Below are positions 49,931 to 58,856 of a stretch of 64,000 bases of DNA, one piece after another; the stretch's first letter is position 1; every line of letters begins with the position of its first letter. The notes under the pieces were generated by a model. The model ran no database searches. It had not been told where the DNA came from and worked only from the letters and a program-made list of their open reading frames with translations. The DNA comes from Rhodococcus sp. 4CII. GTDB lineage: Bacteria > Actinomycetota > Actinomycetes > Mycobacteriales > Mycobacteriaceae. The stretch spans positions 1,550,001 through 1,614,000 of the forward strand of contig NZ_JACCFE010000002.1 in NCBI RefSeq assembly GCF_014256275.1, given 5' to 3'. The position numbers and the translations under genes were made by a program.

Positions 49931-50461
49931 ATGGACGAGAACTCGACTCTCTCGCCGGCGCACTCGGACGCGACGGCGAGTTCTTCTGCGGACGCACCGC
50001 TACTCCCCTTCGTACCGGACGCCCTGGCCCCGTTCGCCGGTCACTGGCGCGGCGAGGGCGAGGGCGCCTACCCGACGATCGACGATTTCGCGTACACGGA
50101 GGAAATCGAATTCGACCCGACCGGTAAACCGTTCCTGGCGTACCGGTCTCGGACGTGGGAGCTCGGCAGCGGCCGGCCGCTGCACACGGAGTCCGGCTAT
50201 CTGCGGCTCGTGGCCGAGGACGAGGCGGAACTGCTCGTCGCCCAGCCCACGGGTTTCGCGGAGATCCACCGCGGTCAGATCCGGGAGGGAATCATCGAGC
50301 TGTCGATGGCGTCGCTGGGTGCGTCGCCGGACGCCAAACCGGTGCACAGCATCCGGCGACAGTTTTCGGTGCGCGGCGGCGACCTCACCTACGACCTGTG
50401 GATGGCGCACGACCTGACGCCGCTCACCCACCACCTCCACGGACATCTCCGCCGCGACTGA
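49931..50461 (+). CDS. Nitrobindin-like heme protein (peroxynitrite isomerase)
   Basis: 176 residues, beta-barrel DUF1794/THAP4 family: FAGHWRGEGEGAYPTIDDFAYTEEIEFDPTGKPFLAYRSRTWE is the hallmark N-terminus and His residues at the C-terminus (LTHHLHGHLRR) include the likely proximal heme ligand. Similar to Rv2717c. An N-terminal tail of about 30 Ser/Ala-rich residues precedes the barrel. GGAGG lies 7 bases before the ATG. The next gene is soxR, with a SoxR-type box between them. Confidence 0.88.
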   Translation: MDENSTLSPAHSDATASSSADAPLLPFVPDALAPFAGHWRGEGEGAYPTIDDFAYTEEIEFDPTGKPFLAYRSRTWELGSGRPLHTESGYLRLVAEDEAELLVAQPTGFAEIHRGQIREGIIELSMASLGASPDAKPVHSIRRQFSVRGGDLTYDLWMAHDLTPLTHHLHGHLRRD

Positions 50462-50479
50462 CCTCGAGTATTGTTGAGG
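50462..50479. promoter_or_regulatory. SoxR box
   Basis: CCTCGAGTATTGTTGAGG has the CCTCAAG...CTTGAGG shape of the SoxR operator (18 bp, one mismatch in the arms), 24 bp before the soxR start and directly after the nitrobindin stop. It is well placed for autoregulation. Confidence 0.65.
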
Positions 50480-50503
50480 TAACCCGGTGAAAGGTTGCCT
50501 GTC

Positions 50504-50983
50504 GTGGAGATGCCCGAGTGGAGAGCGAAGGAACTGACGCCCGGGCAGCTGTCGGAGCGCAGCGGCGTGGCGGTGTCGGCGTTGCACTTCTACGAGCGCG
50601 AGGGGCTGATCACCAGCAGGCGGACGTCCGGCAACCAGCGGCGCTACCGGAGGGACACCCTGCGGCGGGTGGCGTTCATCCGCATCGCCCAGCGCGTCGG
50701 GATTCCGCTCGCCGAGATCCGGGACGCTCTCGCGACCCTGCCTGAGGGCCGTACCCCGAACCGCAAGGACTGGGAGAAGCTCTCGACGCGGTGGCACGCG
50801 GATCTGGATCAGCGGATCGAGCAGTTGATCCGGCTCCGCGACAACCTGACCGGCTGCATCGGCTGCGGGTGTCTGTCGCTGGGCAGTTGCGCGATCGTCA
50901 ACTCCCACGACCGGCTCGGGACGGCGGGGCCGGGTGCCCGCACGTTGGACGTCGCACTCGACAGCCCGGCGCCGGGCTCGTGA
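50504..50983 (+). CDS. soxR: Redox-sensing regulator SoxR ([2Fe-2S] MerR family)
   Basis: 159 residues. MerR winged helix (LTPGQLSERSGVAVSALHFYEREGLITSRRTSGNQRRYRRDTLRRVAFIRIAQRVGIPL), dimerisation helix, and the iron-sulfur motif CIGCGCLSLGSC (Cys118, 121, 123, 129: CX2CXCX5C), within one residue of the E. coli numbering. GTG preferred (AAAGG 9 bases upstream); TTG at 50495 and ATG at 50510 are alternatives. In actinobacteria SoxR senses redox-active compounds rather than superoxide alone. Confidence 0.96.
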   Translation: MEMPEWRAKELTPGQLSERSGVAVSALHFYEREGLITSRRTSGNQRRYRRDTLRRVAFIRIAQRVGIPLAEIRDALATLPEGRTPNRKDWEKLSTRWHADLDQRIEQLIRLRDNLTGCIGCGCLSLGSCAIVNSHDRLGTAGPGARTLDVALDSPAPGS

Positions 50984-50986
50984 GCG

Positions 50987-51481
50987 TCAGCTGTCGCCGA
51001 GCCACTTCTCGATCGCGTCGCGGTCCTGCCCGACCATGTCGCCGACGAGCTTCCTGATCAGGGATTCGATCTGTCCCCCGACCAGCGGAATCTTGACCTG
51101 CACCGATCCGGCGAGTCCCAGCACGGTGACGTCGCCGGAGGCACGGAGCACCGACGTGCCCTCGATCTGCACCGGGATGCCGGTGGAGCTGCCGGTGATC
51201 CTGCCGTCGGCACGGTCGCCGTCGAGGGCACCCCATGCGTCGGCACGCTCGACCTTCAGTTCGCCCGTGACGACCTTGCGCACCAGCCCGGGGAGGGAGG
51301 ACGCGCCGATGGTGTCGCGCATCGTCGCCGTGAGCGTGCCGGGGCCGCGGCTGTCGTCGAGGGTGAGTTTGTCCGGCGCCTCTTCGAACCGGTGCTGCCA
51401 GAACGCCGGATCCGTCACTGCCGCGTGCACCCGGTCGATCGGGTACGCGACCTCTTCGGAGTAGTCGAAGCTTTTCGCCAT
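50987..51481 (-). CDS. DUF2505 / SRPBCC-like lipid-binding protein
   Basis: 164 residues, helix-grip pattern: MAKSFDYSEEVAYPIDRVHAAVTDPAFWQHRFEEAPD ... GTLTATMRDTI ... KVPLVGGQIESLIRKLVGDMVGQDRDAIEKWLGD (here VKIPLVGGQ). DUF2505 proteins are actinobacterial START-like proteins of unknown ligand. Convergent with soxR, 3 bp between stops; divergent from the WS/DGAT gene. Confidence 0.85.
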   Translation of the reverse strand: MAKSFDYSEEVAYPIDRVHAAVTDPAFWQHRFEEAPDKLTLDDSRGPGTLTATMRDTIGASSLPGLVRKVVTGELKVERADAWGALDGDRADGRITGSSTGIPVQIEGTSVLRASGDVTVLGLAGSVQVKIPLVGGQIESLIRKLVGDMVGQDRDAIEKWLGDS

Positions 51482-51650
51482 GACGGCAGCCTACGACAAC
51501 TCCGTGAGTGGCGGAGGAGTCCAGGGACTCGCCGGCCACGCACGGGGGCGGAGCGCGAATCCGCCGGAACCACGGACGGGATCTGCGGGGCGGGTCCACA
51601 CTGGAAAAGCAGCAGCTGAGGGCAACTCGAGCAACCGAATGAGGGTGGGC

Positions 51651-53105
51651 ATGGCCGACGGCGAACCTCTGATTCCACCGAGTGCCGTCGACGTGGACTT
51701 CTCCGACGTCGCCTGGGGAGCGGACCGCACGATGTCCGATTTCGAGACGGGGATGTGGCGGATGGAGGAGGTGCAGCCGAAGCTGCGCTCGCCGATCGTC
51801 GCGGTCGACGTCCTCGACAAACCACCGGACTGGGAGCGGCTGGTGCGCGCCCACGAATGGGCGTCGCACATGGTGCCGCGCATCCGGATGCGGGTGGTGG
51901 AACCGACTTTGCGGCTCGGCAATCCGATGTGGTCGGTCGACCCCGAGTTCGATCTCGACTATCACCTGTCGCGGGTGCGACTGCCGGAGCCGGCGACGTT
52001 CGACCACGCGCTGCGGATGTGCAGGCACATGGCCACCGAGCCGTTCGACCGCGCCCGGCCGCCGTGGAGCGCGATGCTCATCGAGGGGCTCGAGGACGGC
52101 CGCGCGGTATACGTGGTGAAGACGCACCACAGCATCACGGACGGTCTCGGCGGCATCCAGTTGATGACGCTGCTGCACAGCAGGCGCCCCGAACCGTCAC
52201 CGGACAAACCGGATCGGCCCGCGCCGCTGCCGGAACAGATGTCGGGCGGGGGCGCCTTGTTCGAGCAGGCCCTCGACAACGTGCGCAGCGCCCCGGGCCG
52301 GATCGGGGGCCTGATCCGCGGCGCCGTGCGCACCGCGCGGACCGTCGTCACCGACCCGGTGGGCAGTGTCGCGGAGGTCGCCGGGTACGCGAATTCGATC
52401 CGGCGAGTCGTGACCCCTCCCCCGACGACGGGTTCGGATCTGCTCCGCGACCGCGGGCTGGGACGCTGGTTCGGGGTGCTCGAGGTGAGTGTCGACGAAC
52501 TGCGTTCCGCCGCTCACGTCGCCGGCGGATCGCTGAACGACGCATACGTGGCGGCCCTGCTGGGCGGTTTCCGCCGCTACCACGAATCGTTCGGGCACGA
52601 CCTCGAGACGATCCCGGTGGGGATGCCGGTGAGCATGCGGTCGGCGTCGGATCCGACCGGGGGCAACCGATTCGCGGCGGCCCGGTTCGCGGGACCTGTC
52701 GGTGAACGCGACCCGGTCGCGCGGATCAAGAAGGTCCGCGCGATCATTCTCGGCCTGCGTCAGGAACCCGCGCTCGGGCTGCTGGACTCGGCGGCCCCGA
52801 TCCTGGTCCGGATTCCGACGGTGGTGCTGGCCAACTGGTACCTCTCGCAGTCGACGGGCCTCGATCTGCAGGCCAGCAACGTCGCGGGGGTCCCGGTGCC
52901 CGTGTATCTGGCCGGTGCCCGGATCGAGCGGATGTTCCCGTTCGGGCCCGCCCCCGGCTGCGCTGTGATGGCGACCCTGGTCTCCCACGTCGGCACGTGC
53001 TGCATCGGTGTCAATCTCGACACCGCCGCGGTCACCGCGCCGGCGCGGTTCATGGTGTGCCTGCAGGAGAGTCTCGACGAGATCGTCGAACTGGGCCGTG
53101 AGTGA
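51651..53105 (+). CDS. Wax ester synthase/diacylglycerol acyltransferase (WS/DGAT)
   Basis: Acyltransferase of 484 residues forming triacylglycerol or wax esters from acyl-CoA. The catalytic motif HHxxxDG is intact in VVKTHHSITDGLGGIQLM, and the second family block is NLDTAAVT after SHVGTCCIGV. GAGGGTGGGC precedes the ATG. It heads a cluster with plsB and plsC (same order as Rv2484c-Rv2483c-Rv2482c reversed in strand), pointing to storage-lipid synthesis. Confidence 0.93.
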   Translation: MADGEPLIPPSAVDVDFSDVAWGADRTMSDFETGMWRMEEVQPKLRSPIVAVDVLDKPPDWERLVRAHEWASHMVPRIRMRVVEPTLRLGNPMWSVDPEFDLDYHLSRVRLPEPATFDHALRMCRHMATEPFDRARPPWSAMLIEGLEDGRAVYVVKTHHSITDGLGGIQLMTLLHSRRPEPSPDKPDRPAPLPEQMSGGGALFEQALDNVRSAPGRIGGLIRGAVRTARTVVTDPVGSVAEVAGYANSIRRVVTPPPTTGSDLLRDRGLGRWFGVLEVSVDELRSAAHVAGGSLNDAYVAALLGGFRRYHESFGHDLETIPVGMPVSMRSASDPTGGNRFAAARFAGPVGERDPVARIKKVRAIILGLRQEPALGLLDSAAPILVRIPTVVLANWYLSQSTGLDLQASNVAGVPVPVYLAGARIERMFPFGPAPGCAVMATLVSHVGTCCIGVNLDTAAVTAPARFMVCLQESLDEIVELGRE

Positions 53106-53121
53106 AAGGAAGGCTGTCGCG

Positions 53122-55380
53122 ATGGACGAGCAGACGACACGGCCGCGGGTCTATCTCATCGAGACGATGAGCGACATGGAGGACGACGTTCTCCGGACGT
53201 GGCTGGAGCGGCAGGCGAACGACCACGGGCAACCGCCGCCGACCGTCCGCGTCACCGATCAGGCTCTCGCCGATCTCGCACGGCGGAAGGATGATCCGCT
53301 GCTGACCCCGCTCCGGGTGGTCTGGCTGCCGAAGGAGACCCATCCGGACGGCGCGCAGCGGCTGCGGGAGACGCTGTCGCTCCGCGACCCGTTGCACCCC
53401 GGCCAGAACACGCAGCGCCGCGTGATGCGCGACGACCCGGCTCGCTGCCAGGTCCTGGAGGGCGACCCGGCGCCGCTCAGCGACCTCGAACGCCGGCTCG
53501 CCGAGAACGGCGGCGGGTCGCTGCCCGACTTCATCCGCCGCCAGGCCGCGCTCACCCTCGAGCGGGCCGAACGCACGCTGCTCGGCACGCAGTACAAGGT
53601 GTCGAGGTTCGTCGTCGACGAGATCACCGACGCCAGCCGGTACCACGACGGCACCCGCGAACTGGCGGCTGAGTTGAACCTCCCCGTCGCCGAGGTGGAC
53701 CGCCGCGCCCGCGGCGCGCTGGACGAGATGGTCGCCGCGCAGAGCAGGCGGGCCATCGCACTGTGGGACCAGTTGGGCCGCTACTTCTCCCGCGCCTACC
53801 GCCTCGACGTCGACACCACCCGGCTCGACGACCTGCGGGAGCTGAACAAGGAACATTCCCTTGTGTTCTTGCCCAGCCACCGCTCGTACCTCGACCCGCT
53901 CGTGTTGCGGCCGGCGCTGCTCGCCAACGACCTTCCGCTCAACCACGTGATGGGCGGTTTGAACATCAACTTCTGGCCGATCGGACCGATCGGCAAGCGC
54001 AGCGGCACCGTGTTCATCCGCCGGAAGATCGAGGGCGACGAGATCTACAAATGGACGCTCCGCGAGTACATGCGCTACCTGCTCACGAAGCGGTTCAACC
54101 TCGAGTGGTATATCGAGGGCGGGCGCAGCCGCACCGGCAAGCTGCGGCCGCCGCGTTTCGGTCTGCTCAACTACCTCGCGAAAGCCTTCCAGGACAGCGG
54201 GATGTCCGACGTGTACCTCGTCCCGGTGTCGCTGACCTACGACCAGCTCTACGAGGTCGGGGCGATGGCGGCCGAGGCGCACGGCCAGGCGAAGAGCAAG
54301 GAGAGTCTGCGCTGGCTCTTCGGATACGTTCGGGCCCAGGGTCAGCGGCACGGTGTCGCGCACGTCAACGTCGGCAGGCCGATGTCGCTGGCGGACTACC
54401 TCGCCCAGGCGGACGACCTGCGGCTGGCGGTGCAGAAGACGGCATTCGAGGTGTGCCACCGCATCAACGAGGTCACCCCCGTCACGGCGTCGTCGCTCGT
54501 CATGCTCGCGTTTCTCGGCATCGAGGACCGGGCGCTCACCGTCGCGGAGGTCGGTGCCATTCTCGGACCCCTCGTCGACTACATCACGGCGCGCTCGTTG
54601 CCGACCGCCGGCGACGTCGACCTCACCGATCCGCAGGTGATCCGCAAGGCGGTGCGCACGCACCTCGACTCCGGGGTGCTCCGGAGTTTCGATCAGGGCA
54701 GCGAACGGGTGTTCTACCTCGGGCGGGATCAGCACCTCGTGGCGGCGTTCTACCGCAACAACACGATTCACTTCCTGGTGATGCGGGCGATCGCGGAGAT
54801 GGTGCTGCGGGCGGCTGTCGATCAGCAGTTCACCGATCCGCTGAACGACGGGTGGGACGCGGCGCTGCGCATCCGCGATCTCCTCAAGTTCGAGTTCTTC
54901 TTCAGCGAGAAGGACACCTTCCGGAAGGAACTGCGGGCCGAACTGGACCTGATCGACCCGGCGTGGGAGTCGAATCTCGGCGACCCGCAGCACGCGGCGA
55001 ACCTGTTGTCCGGGATGCGCATTCATCTGGCACATCGGGTTCTGCAGCCGTTCCTCGAGGCGTACGCCGTGGTCGCGGGTCAGTTGCTGCGCACTCCGGT
55101 GGACCGGAAGTTCGACGAGAAGGCGTTCATGACGGCGTGTCTCGCGCTCGCCGAGCAGCGACGGCTGCGGCAGCAGATCGGGAGCAGCGAATCGATCTCG
55201 GCGGAACTCTTCACGACTGCGCTCAAGCTGGCACGGAACCGGGGTCTGGTCGAACCGAATGCCGAGAACATGGCGGCTCGGCGGGTCGAGTTCGAGGCCG
55301 AACTCCAGGGCCTGATCGCCCAGGTGCTCCGCATCCGGGCCATCGCGCACGAGAATCTCGACCAGATGGGCGGCAGGTGA
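53122..55380 (+). CDS. plsB: Glycerol-3-phosphate acyltransferase PlsB
   Basis: First acylation of glycerol-3-phosphate; 752 residues, membrane-associated. Acyltransferase boxes: I VFLPSHRSYLDPLVL (HX4D), II GTVFIRRK, III YIEGGRSRTGKLRPPRFGLL, IV VYLVPVSLTYDQ. The long C-terminal helical domain is as in PlsB2 of mycobacteria (Rv2482c). AAGGAAGG precedes the ATG. Starts 16 bp after the WS/DGAT stop. Confidence 0.95.
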   Translation: MDEQTTRPRVYLIETMSDMEDDVLRTWLERQANDHGQPPPTVRVTDQALADLARRKDDPLLTPLRVVWLPKETHPDGAQRLRETLSLRDPLHPGQNTQRRVMRDDPARCQVLEGDPAPLSDLERRLAENGGGSLPDFIRRQAALTLERAERTLLGTQYKVSRFVVDEITDASRYHDGTRELAAELNLPVAEVDRRARGALDEMVAAQSRRAIALWDQLGRYFSRAYRLDVDTTRLDDLRELNKEHSLVFLPSHRSYLDPLVLRPALLANDLPLNHVMGGLNINFWPIGPIGKRSGTVFIRRKIEGDEIYKWTLREYMRYLLTKRFNLEWYIEGGRSRTGKLRPPRFGLLNYLAKAFQDSGMSDVYLVPVSLTYDQLYEVGAMAAEAHGQAKSKESLRWLFGYVRAQGQRHGVAHVNVGRPMSLADYLAQADDLRLAVQKTAFEVCHRINEVTPVTASSLVMLAFLGIEDRALTVAEVGAILGPLVDYITARSLPTAGDVDLTDPQVIRKAVRTHLDSGVLRSFDQGSERVFYLGRDQHLVAAFYRNNTIHFLVMRAIAEMVLRAAVDQQFTDPLNDGWDAALRIRDLLKFEFFFSEKDTFRKELRAELDLIDPAWESNLGDPQHAANLLSGMRIHLAHRVLQPFLEAYAVVAGQLLRTPVDRKFDEKAFMTACLALAEQRRLRQQIGSSESISAELFTTALKLARNRGLVEPNAENMAARRVEFEAELQGLIAQVLRIRAIAHENLDQMGGR

Positions 55381-55384
55381 GTCG

Positions 55385-56824
55385 ATGAGCGATCTCCGCA
55401 GTCTCCATGACGACATCGCGGCCGCCGTTCCCGGCCCGGCCACCCTCGCGGCGTTCGATCTGGACGGCACGCTGATCAGCGGGTACTCCGCGAGCGTCGT
55501 GTACCGGGACCGCCTGCGCCGCTTCGACATCAGCGTGGCCGAACTGCTGCGGACCACGGGCGCCGCGGTCGACACCCGATTCCGGGGTGCGGACGTCGGC
55601 AATCTGATGCGCATTGGTGTGGAGAGCCTTTCCGGGCGCATGGAGGACGAACTGCAGGAGTGGGGACAGCGGCTGTTCCGCCAGGAGATCGCGCGGATGA
55701 TCTTCTCGGAGGTTCGCGGATTGCTCGCCGCGCACCGGCATGCCGGTCACCGGGTGGTGATGGCCACGTCCGCCACGCCGTACCAGGCACTGTCGGTGGC
55801 CGCGGATCTCGACATCGACGTCGACGACGTCCTGTGCACGCGTCCCGAGGTGCTGGACGGGATGCTCACCGGGAAACTCGAATCGCCCGCGCTGTGGGGT
55901 CCGGCCAAGGCCGAGGCACTACGTGAGTACGCGGATGCGCACGGCGTGGATCTGGGCAACAGTTTCGCGTACTCCAACGGCGCCGAGGACGTCCCGATGT
56001 TGAAATCGGTGGGACATCCGGTGGCCTTGAATCCCGACCGCAAGCTGGCGGCCACCGCCCGGCAGAACGGATGGCCGTCGGTGCACCTGCGGCCACCGGA
56101 GAGCGGTGCCGACCCGATGTCCATCGCCCGCACGACCACGGCCATCGGCGCTTTGATGGGTGCAGCGGCGTTCGGTGTCTCCGCCGGCCTGCTCACCCAG
56201 AACCGGCAGACGGGAGCCAATCTGGTCGGCAGTTTCGGCCCGGATCTCGCGCTCGCGATCTGCGGTATCAACGTGCGCGTCAAGGGCAGGGAGAATGCGT
56301 GGTCGGCCAGGCCCGCGGTGTTCATGTTCAATCATCAGAGTTCCCTCGACATGCTGGTGATCGGCAGCGTCATCCGACGCGACGTCACCGGTGTCGCGAA
56401 GAAGGAGGCCGCGCGCGATCCCCGGTTCATCCCCGTGGGTGCGCTGCTCGATGTGGCGTACATCGACCGCTCCGACAGCACGAAGGCCCGAGCGGCGCTG
56501 CGTCCGGCCGTCGACAAACTGCAGTCCGGCATCTCCATCGCGATCGCCCCCGAGGGCACTCGCTCGGCGACCCCTCGCCTCGGCAAGTTCAAGAAGGGCG
56601 GCTTCCACCTGGCGATGCAGGCGGGTGTCCCGATCGTGCCGATCGTCATCCACAACGCCGGTGAACGGATGTGGCGGAACTCGCTGGTCGCCCACCCCGG
56701 CACGGTCGACGTCGACGTGCTCGCTCCCGTGCCGACCGACGGATGGGACCTCGCGGACCTCGACCGGCACGTCGACGAGGTGCGCTCACTGTTCGAGGAC
56801 TGTCTGCACGCCGGGCATCGCTGA
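55385..56824 (+). CDS. plsC: Bifunctional HAD phosphatase-like / 1-acylglycerol-3-phosphate acyltransferase
   Basis: 479 residues with two domains. The N-terminal HAD (SerB-like) domain has the nucleophile motif AAFDLDGTLISGYS and an acidic motif SNGAEDVPML (about residues 200-210). The C-terminal PlsC domain (from about 280) has FNHQSSLDML (HX4D), and IAIAPEGTRSATPRLGKFKKGGF. It matches the fused architecture of Rv2483c. Besides making phosphatidate, the HAD part might dephosphorylate a lipid phosphate (inference). 4 bp after plsB. Confidence 0.93.
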   Translation: MSDLRSLHDDIAAAVPGPATLAAFDLDGTLISGYSASVVYRDRLRRFDISVAELLRTTGAAVDTRFRGADVGNLMRIGVESLSGRMEDELQEWGQRLFRQEIARMIFSEVRGLLAAHRHAGHRVVMATSATPYQALSVAADLDIDVDDVLCTRPEVLDGMLTGKLESPALWGPAKAEALREYADAHGVDLGNSFAYSNGAEDVPMLKSVGHPVALNPDRKLAATARQNGWPSVHLRPPESGADPMSIARTTTAIGALMGAAAFGVSAGLLTQNRQTGANLVGSFGPDLALAICGINVRVKGRENAWSARPAVFMFNHQSSLDMLVIGSVIRRDVTGVAKKEAARDPRFIPVGALLDVAYIDRSDSTKARAALRPAVDKLQSGISIAIAPEGTRSATPRLGKFKKGGFHLAMQAGVPIVPIVIHNAGERMWRNSLVAHPGTVDVDVLAPVPTDGWDLADLDRHVDEVRSLFEDCLHAGHR

Positions 56825-56853
56825 AAAATTCTTCGAAGAAACTTTCCGAGAGA

Positions 56854-56880
56854 TGTCGAGAACCTCGGATGTGCTCCGTC
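56854..56880 (+). promoter_or_regulatory. Predicted ECF42-type promoter
   Basis: TGTCGA (56854-56859), 17-nt spacer, CGTC (56877-56880), 50 bp before the YCII gene. It fits the -35 TGTCGA / -10 CGA/TC pattern reported for the ECF42 sigma group (from memory), whose genes sit beside YCII/DGPF genes, as here. Confidence 0.65.
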
Positions 56881-56930
56881 CTGTCCCTGAAAGCGCCAGA
56901 ATGGGCGCCACACCGGGTGAGGAGACAACG

Positions 56931-57335
56931 ATGCCGAAGTTCATGTTGCTGCAGCACTACGAGGGCGGCGCGGGCTGCGACGTGCCCATGACCGAGTGGA
57001 AGCCGGAGGAGGTGCAGGCGCACATCCGGTTCCAGCAGGACCTCAACGCGGAACTCGTCGCGAAGGGCGAACTCGTCGACGCCCAGGGCCTCGCCGGACC
57101 GGACGCCGCGAAGCGCGTCACGTTCGACGGTAAGGGCGCTCCGGTGGTGACCGACGGGCCGTTCCCCGAATCGAAGGAACTACTCGCCGGGTACCGCATG
57201 ATCGACGTGGAGTCGGAGGCCCGGGCGCTGGAGATCGCCGCACAGACGTCGGCCGCACCGGGCCCGGGCGGGGCCCCGATCCAGCAGGCGATCGAGGTGC
57301 GGCAGGTGATGGGCGCGCCCGACACCGATCTGTGA
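56931..57335 (+). CDS. YCII/DGPF-domain protein
   Basis: 134 residues, ferredoxin-like fold: MPKFMLLQHYEGG, AELVAKGELVDAQGLAGPDAAKRVTFDGKGAPVVTDGPFPESKELLAGYRMIDVES, containing the DGPF signature. Function unknown; almost always paired with an ECF42 sigma factor. GAGGAGA precedes the ATG. Its stop overlaps the GTG of the sigma gene (GTGA). Confidence 0.93.
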   Translation: MPKFMLLQHYEGGAGCDVPMTEWKPEEVQAHIRFQQDLNAELVAKGELVDAQGLAGPDAAKRVTFDGKGAPVVTDGPFPESKELLAGYRMIDVESEARALEIAAQTSAAPGPGGAPIQQAIEVRQVMGAPDTDL

Positions 57336-58549
57336 AGACCGACCCTGCCACCCTGGACCTGCTGCGCGAACTGGCGCCGCAGGTCCTCGGTGTGCTCGTG
57401 CGGCGGTCAGGTGATTTCGAGGGTTCCGAGGACGCGGTGCAGGAGGCGCTGCTCGCGGCCGCCGAGCACTGGCCGCGGGAGGGGCTGCCGGACAATCCGC
57501 GGGGGTGGCTGATCCAGACCGCCACCCGCAAGATGACCGATCAGATCCGCAGCGAGATCGCCCGCCGCACACGGGAGGACGTGGTCGCCCGGCAGGCGCC
57601 GCCGTCGGCGGACGTACCGGATCGGGACGACACCCTGCTCCTGCTGTTCCTGTGCTGCCATCCCGCTCTGACACCGGCCTCGGCCATCGCGTTGACGCTG
57701 CGCGCGGTCGGGGGTCTCACCACCGCCGAGATCGCCAATGCATTCCTGGTGCCGGAATCGACCATGGCTCAACGGATCAGCCGCGGAAAGCAGCGCATCA
57801 CGACGTCGGGGATACCGTTCCGCCGGCCGACGGGCGACGAGTGGACCGAACGCCTGCGCTCCGTCCTGCACGTGCTCTACCTGATCTTCAACGAGGGGTA
57901 CGCCAGCAGCATCGGCGACCGTCTGCACCGCACCGAACTGTCCGCCGAGGCGATCCGGCTCACGCGGGCCGTGCACGCGATGCTGCCCGACGACGGTGAA
58001 GTCGGTGGGCTGCTGGCGTTGATGTTGCTGACCGACGCCCGCCGTCCCGCCCGCACCGGCCCGCACGGCGAACTGATCCCGCTGGCCGAGCAGGATCGCA
58101 CGCGGTGGAACCGGGAGTTGATCGCCGAGGGACAACGCCTGGTGATGGACGCCGTCGCCCACGGGTCGGTCGGGGCCTACCAACTGCAGGCCGGAATCGC
58201 GGCAGTGCACGACGACGCGGAACAGGTCGAGGACACCGACTGGGCGCAGATCCTCGCGCTGTACGGACTGCTCGAGCGGATGTCCGACAATCCGATGGTG
58301 ACGCTCAACCGCGCGGTGGCCGCGGCGATGGTGCACGGACCGGCCACGGGGCTGACGATGCTCGAACCCCTCGACGACGCCCTGGCCGGGCACTACCGAC
58401 TCGACGCCGTCCGAGCCCACCTGTTCGACCTGGCGGGCGACCCGGATTCGGCGCTCGCACACTATCGCGCGGCCGCGAACCGCACCACGAATGTGCCGGA
58501 ACAGCAGTACCTCGCGGCGCAGGTGGCCCGGCTCAGCGCTCGCGACTGA
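57332..58549 (+). CDS. ECF42-type RNA polymerase sigma factor with C-terminal TPR-like domain
   Basis: 405 residues. Region 2 (ELAPQVLGVLVRRSGDFEGSEDAVQEALLAAAEHWPREGLPDNPRGWLIQTATRKMTDQIR) and region 4 (LTTAEIANAFLVPESTMAQRISRGKQRI) span the first 170 residues; the remaining 235 form the DUF6596/TPR-like extension (HVLYLIFNEGYASSIGD, NPMVTLNRAVAAAMVHGPATGLTMLEPL) that is essential in this group. No anti-sigma gene is present. Translationally coupled to the YCII gene and probably autoregulated from the promoter at 56854. Confidence 0.95.
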   Translation: MKTDPATLDLLRELAPQVLGVLVRRSGDFEGSEDAVQEALLAAAEHWPREGLPDNPRGWLIQTATRKMTDQIRSEIARRTREDVVARQAPPSADVPDRDDTLLLLFLCCHPALTPASAIALTLRAVGGLTTAEIANAFLVPESTMAQRISRGKQRITTSGIPFRRPTGDEWTERLRSVLHVLYLIFNEGYASSIGDRLHRTELSAEAIRLTRAVHAMLPDDGEVGGLLALMLLTDARRPARTGPHGELIPLAEQDRTRWNRELIAEGQRLVMDAVAHGSVGAYQLQAGIAAVHDDAEQVEDTDWAQILALYGLLERMSDNPMVTLNRAVAAAMVHGPATGLTMLEPLDDALAGHYRLDAVRAHLFDLAGDPDSALAHYRAAANRTTNVPEQQYLAAQVARLSARD

Positions 58550-58856
58550 ACGCGCACGACCCCGACCACGCGCTACGTTCCCGCCCGAACACTCCCGGTG
58601 AAGAAGAACGGGGCCGTGGTGCCGAAGCTAGTCCATTGTGCTCACCTACGATTTCCGAGAGTCCCCGACTCCATCGGTGAACGGCGACTCTCGACACCTG
58701 TCGGCTCGAGGTCGAATCATCGCTCACCGCCTACTAGGCATACCGCTCCGGCACCCCGAAAAGGTTTCACGATTCGAGTAGCCGGCTACGCGCGACGGGG
58801 TTCCCGCCGTACGGAAGTGTCGGTGAAAACCGCTGCACACGAAGGGGAGCAGGACG
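58550..58856. other. Intergenic stretch without a supported gene
   Basis: About 300 bp. No reading frame with a ribosome binding site or recognisable domain on either strand. Somewhat lower GC. It presumably contains the promoter of the following membrane-protein gene. Confidence 0.4.
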
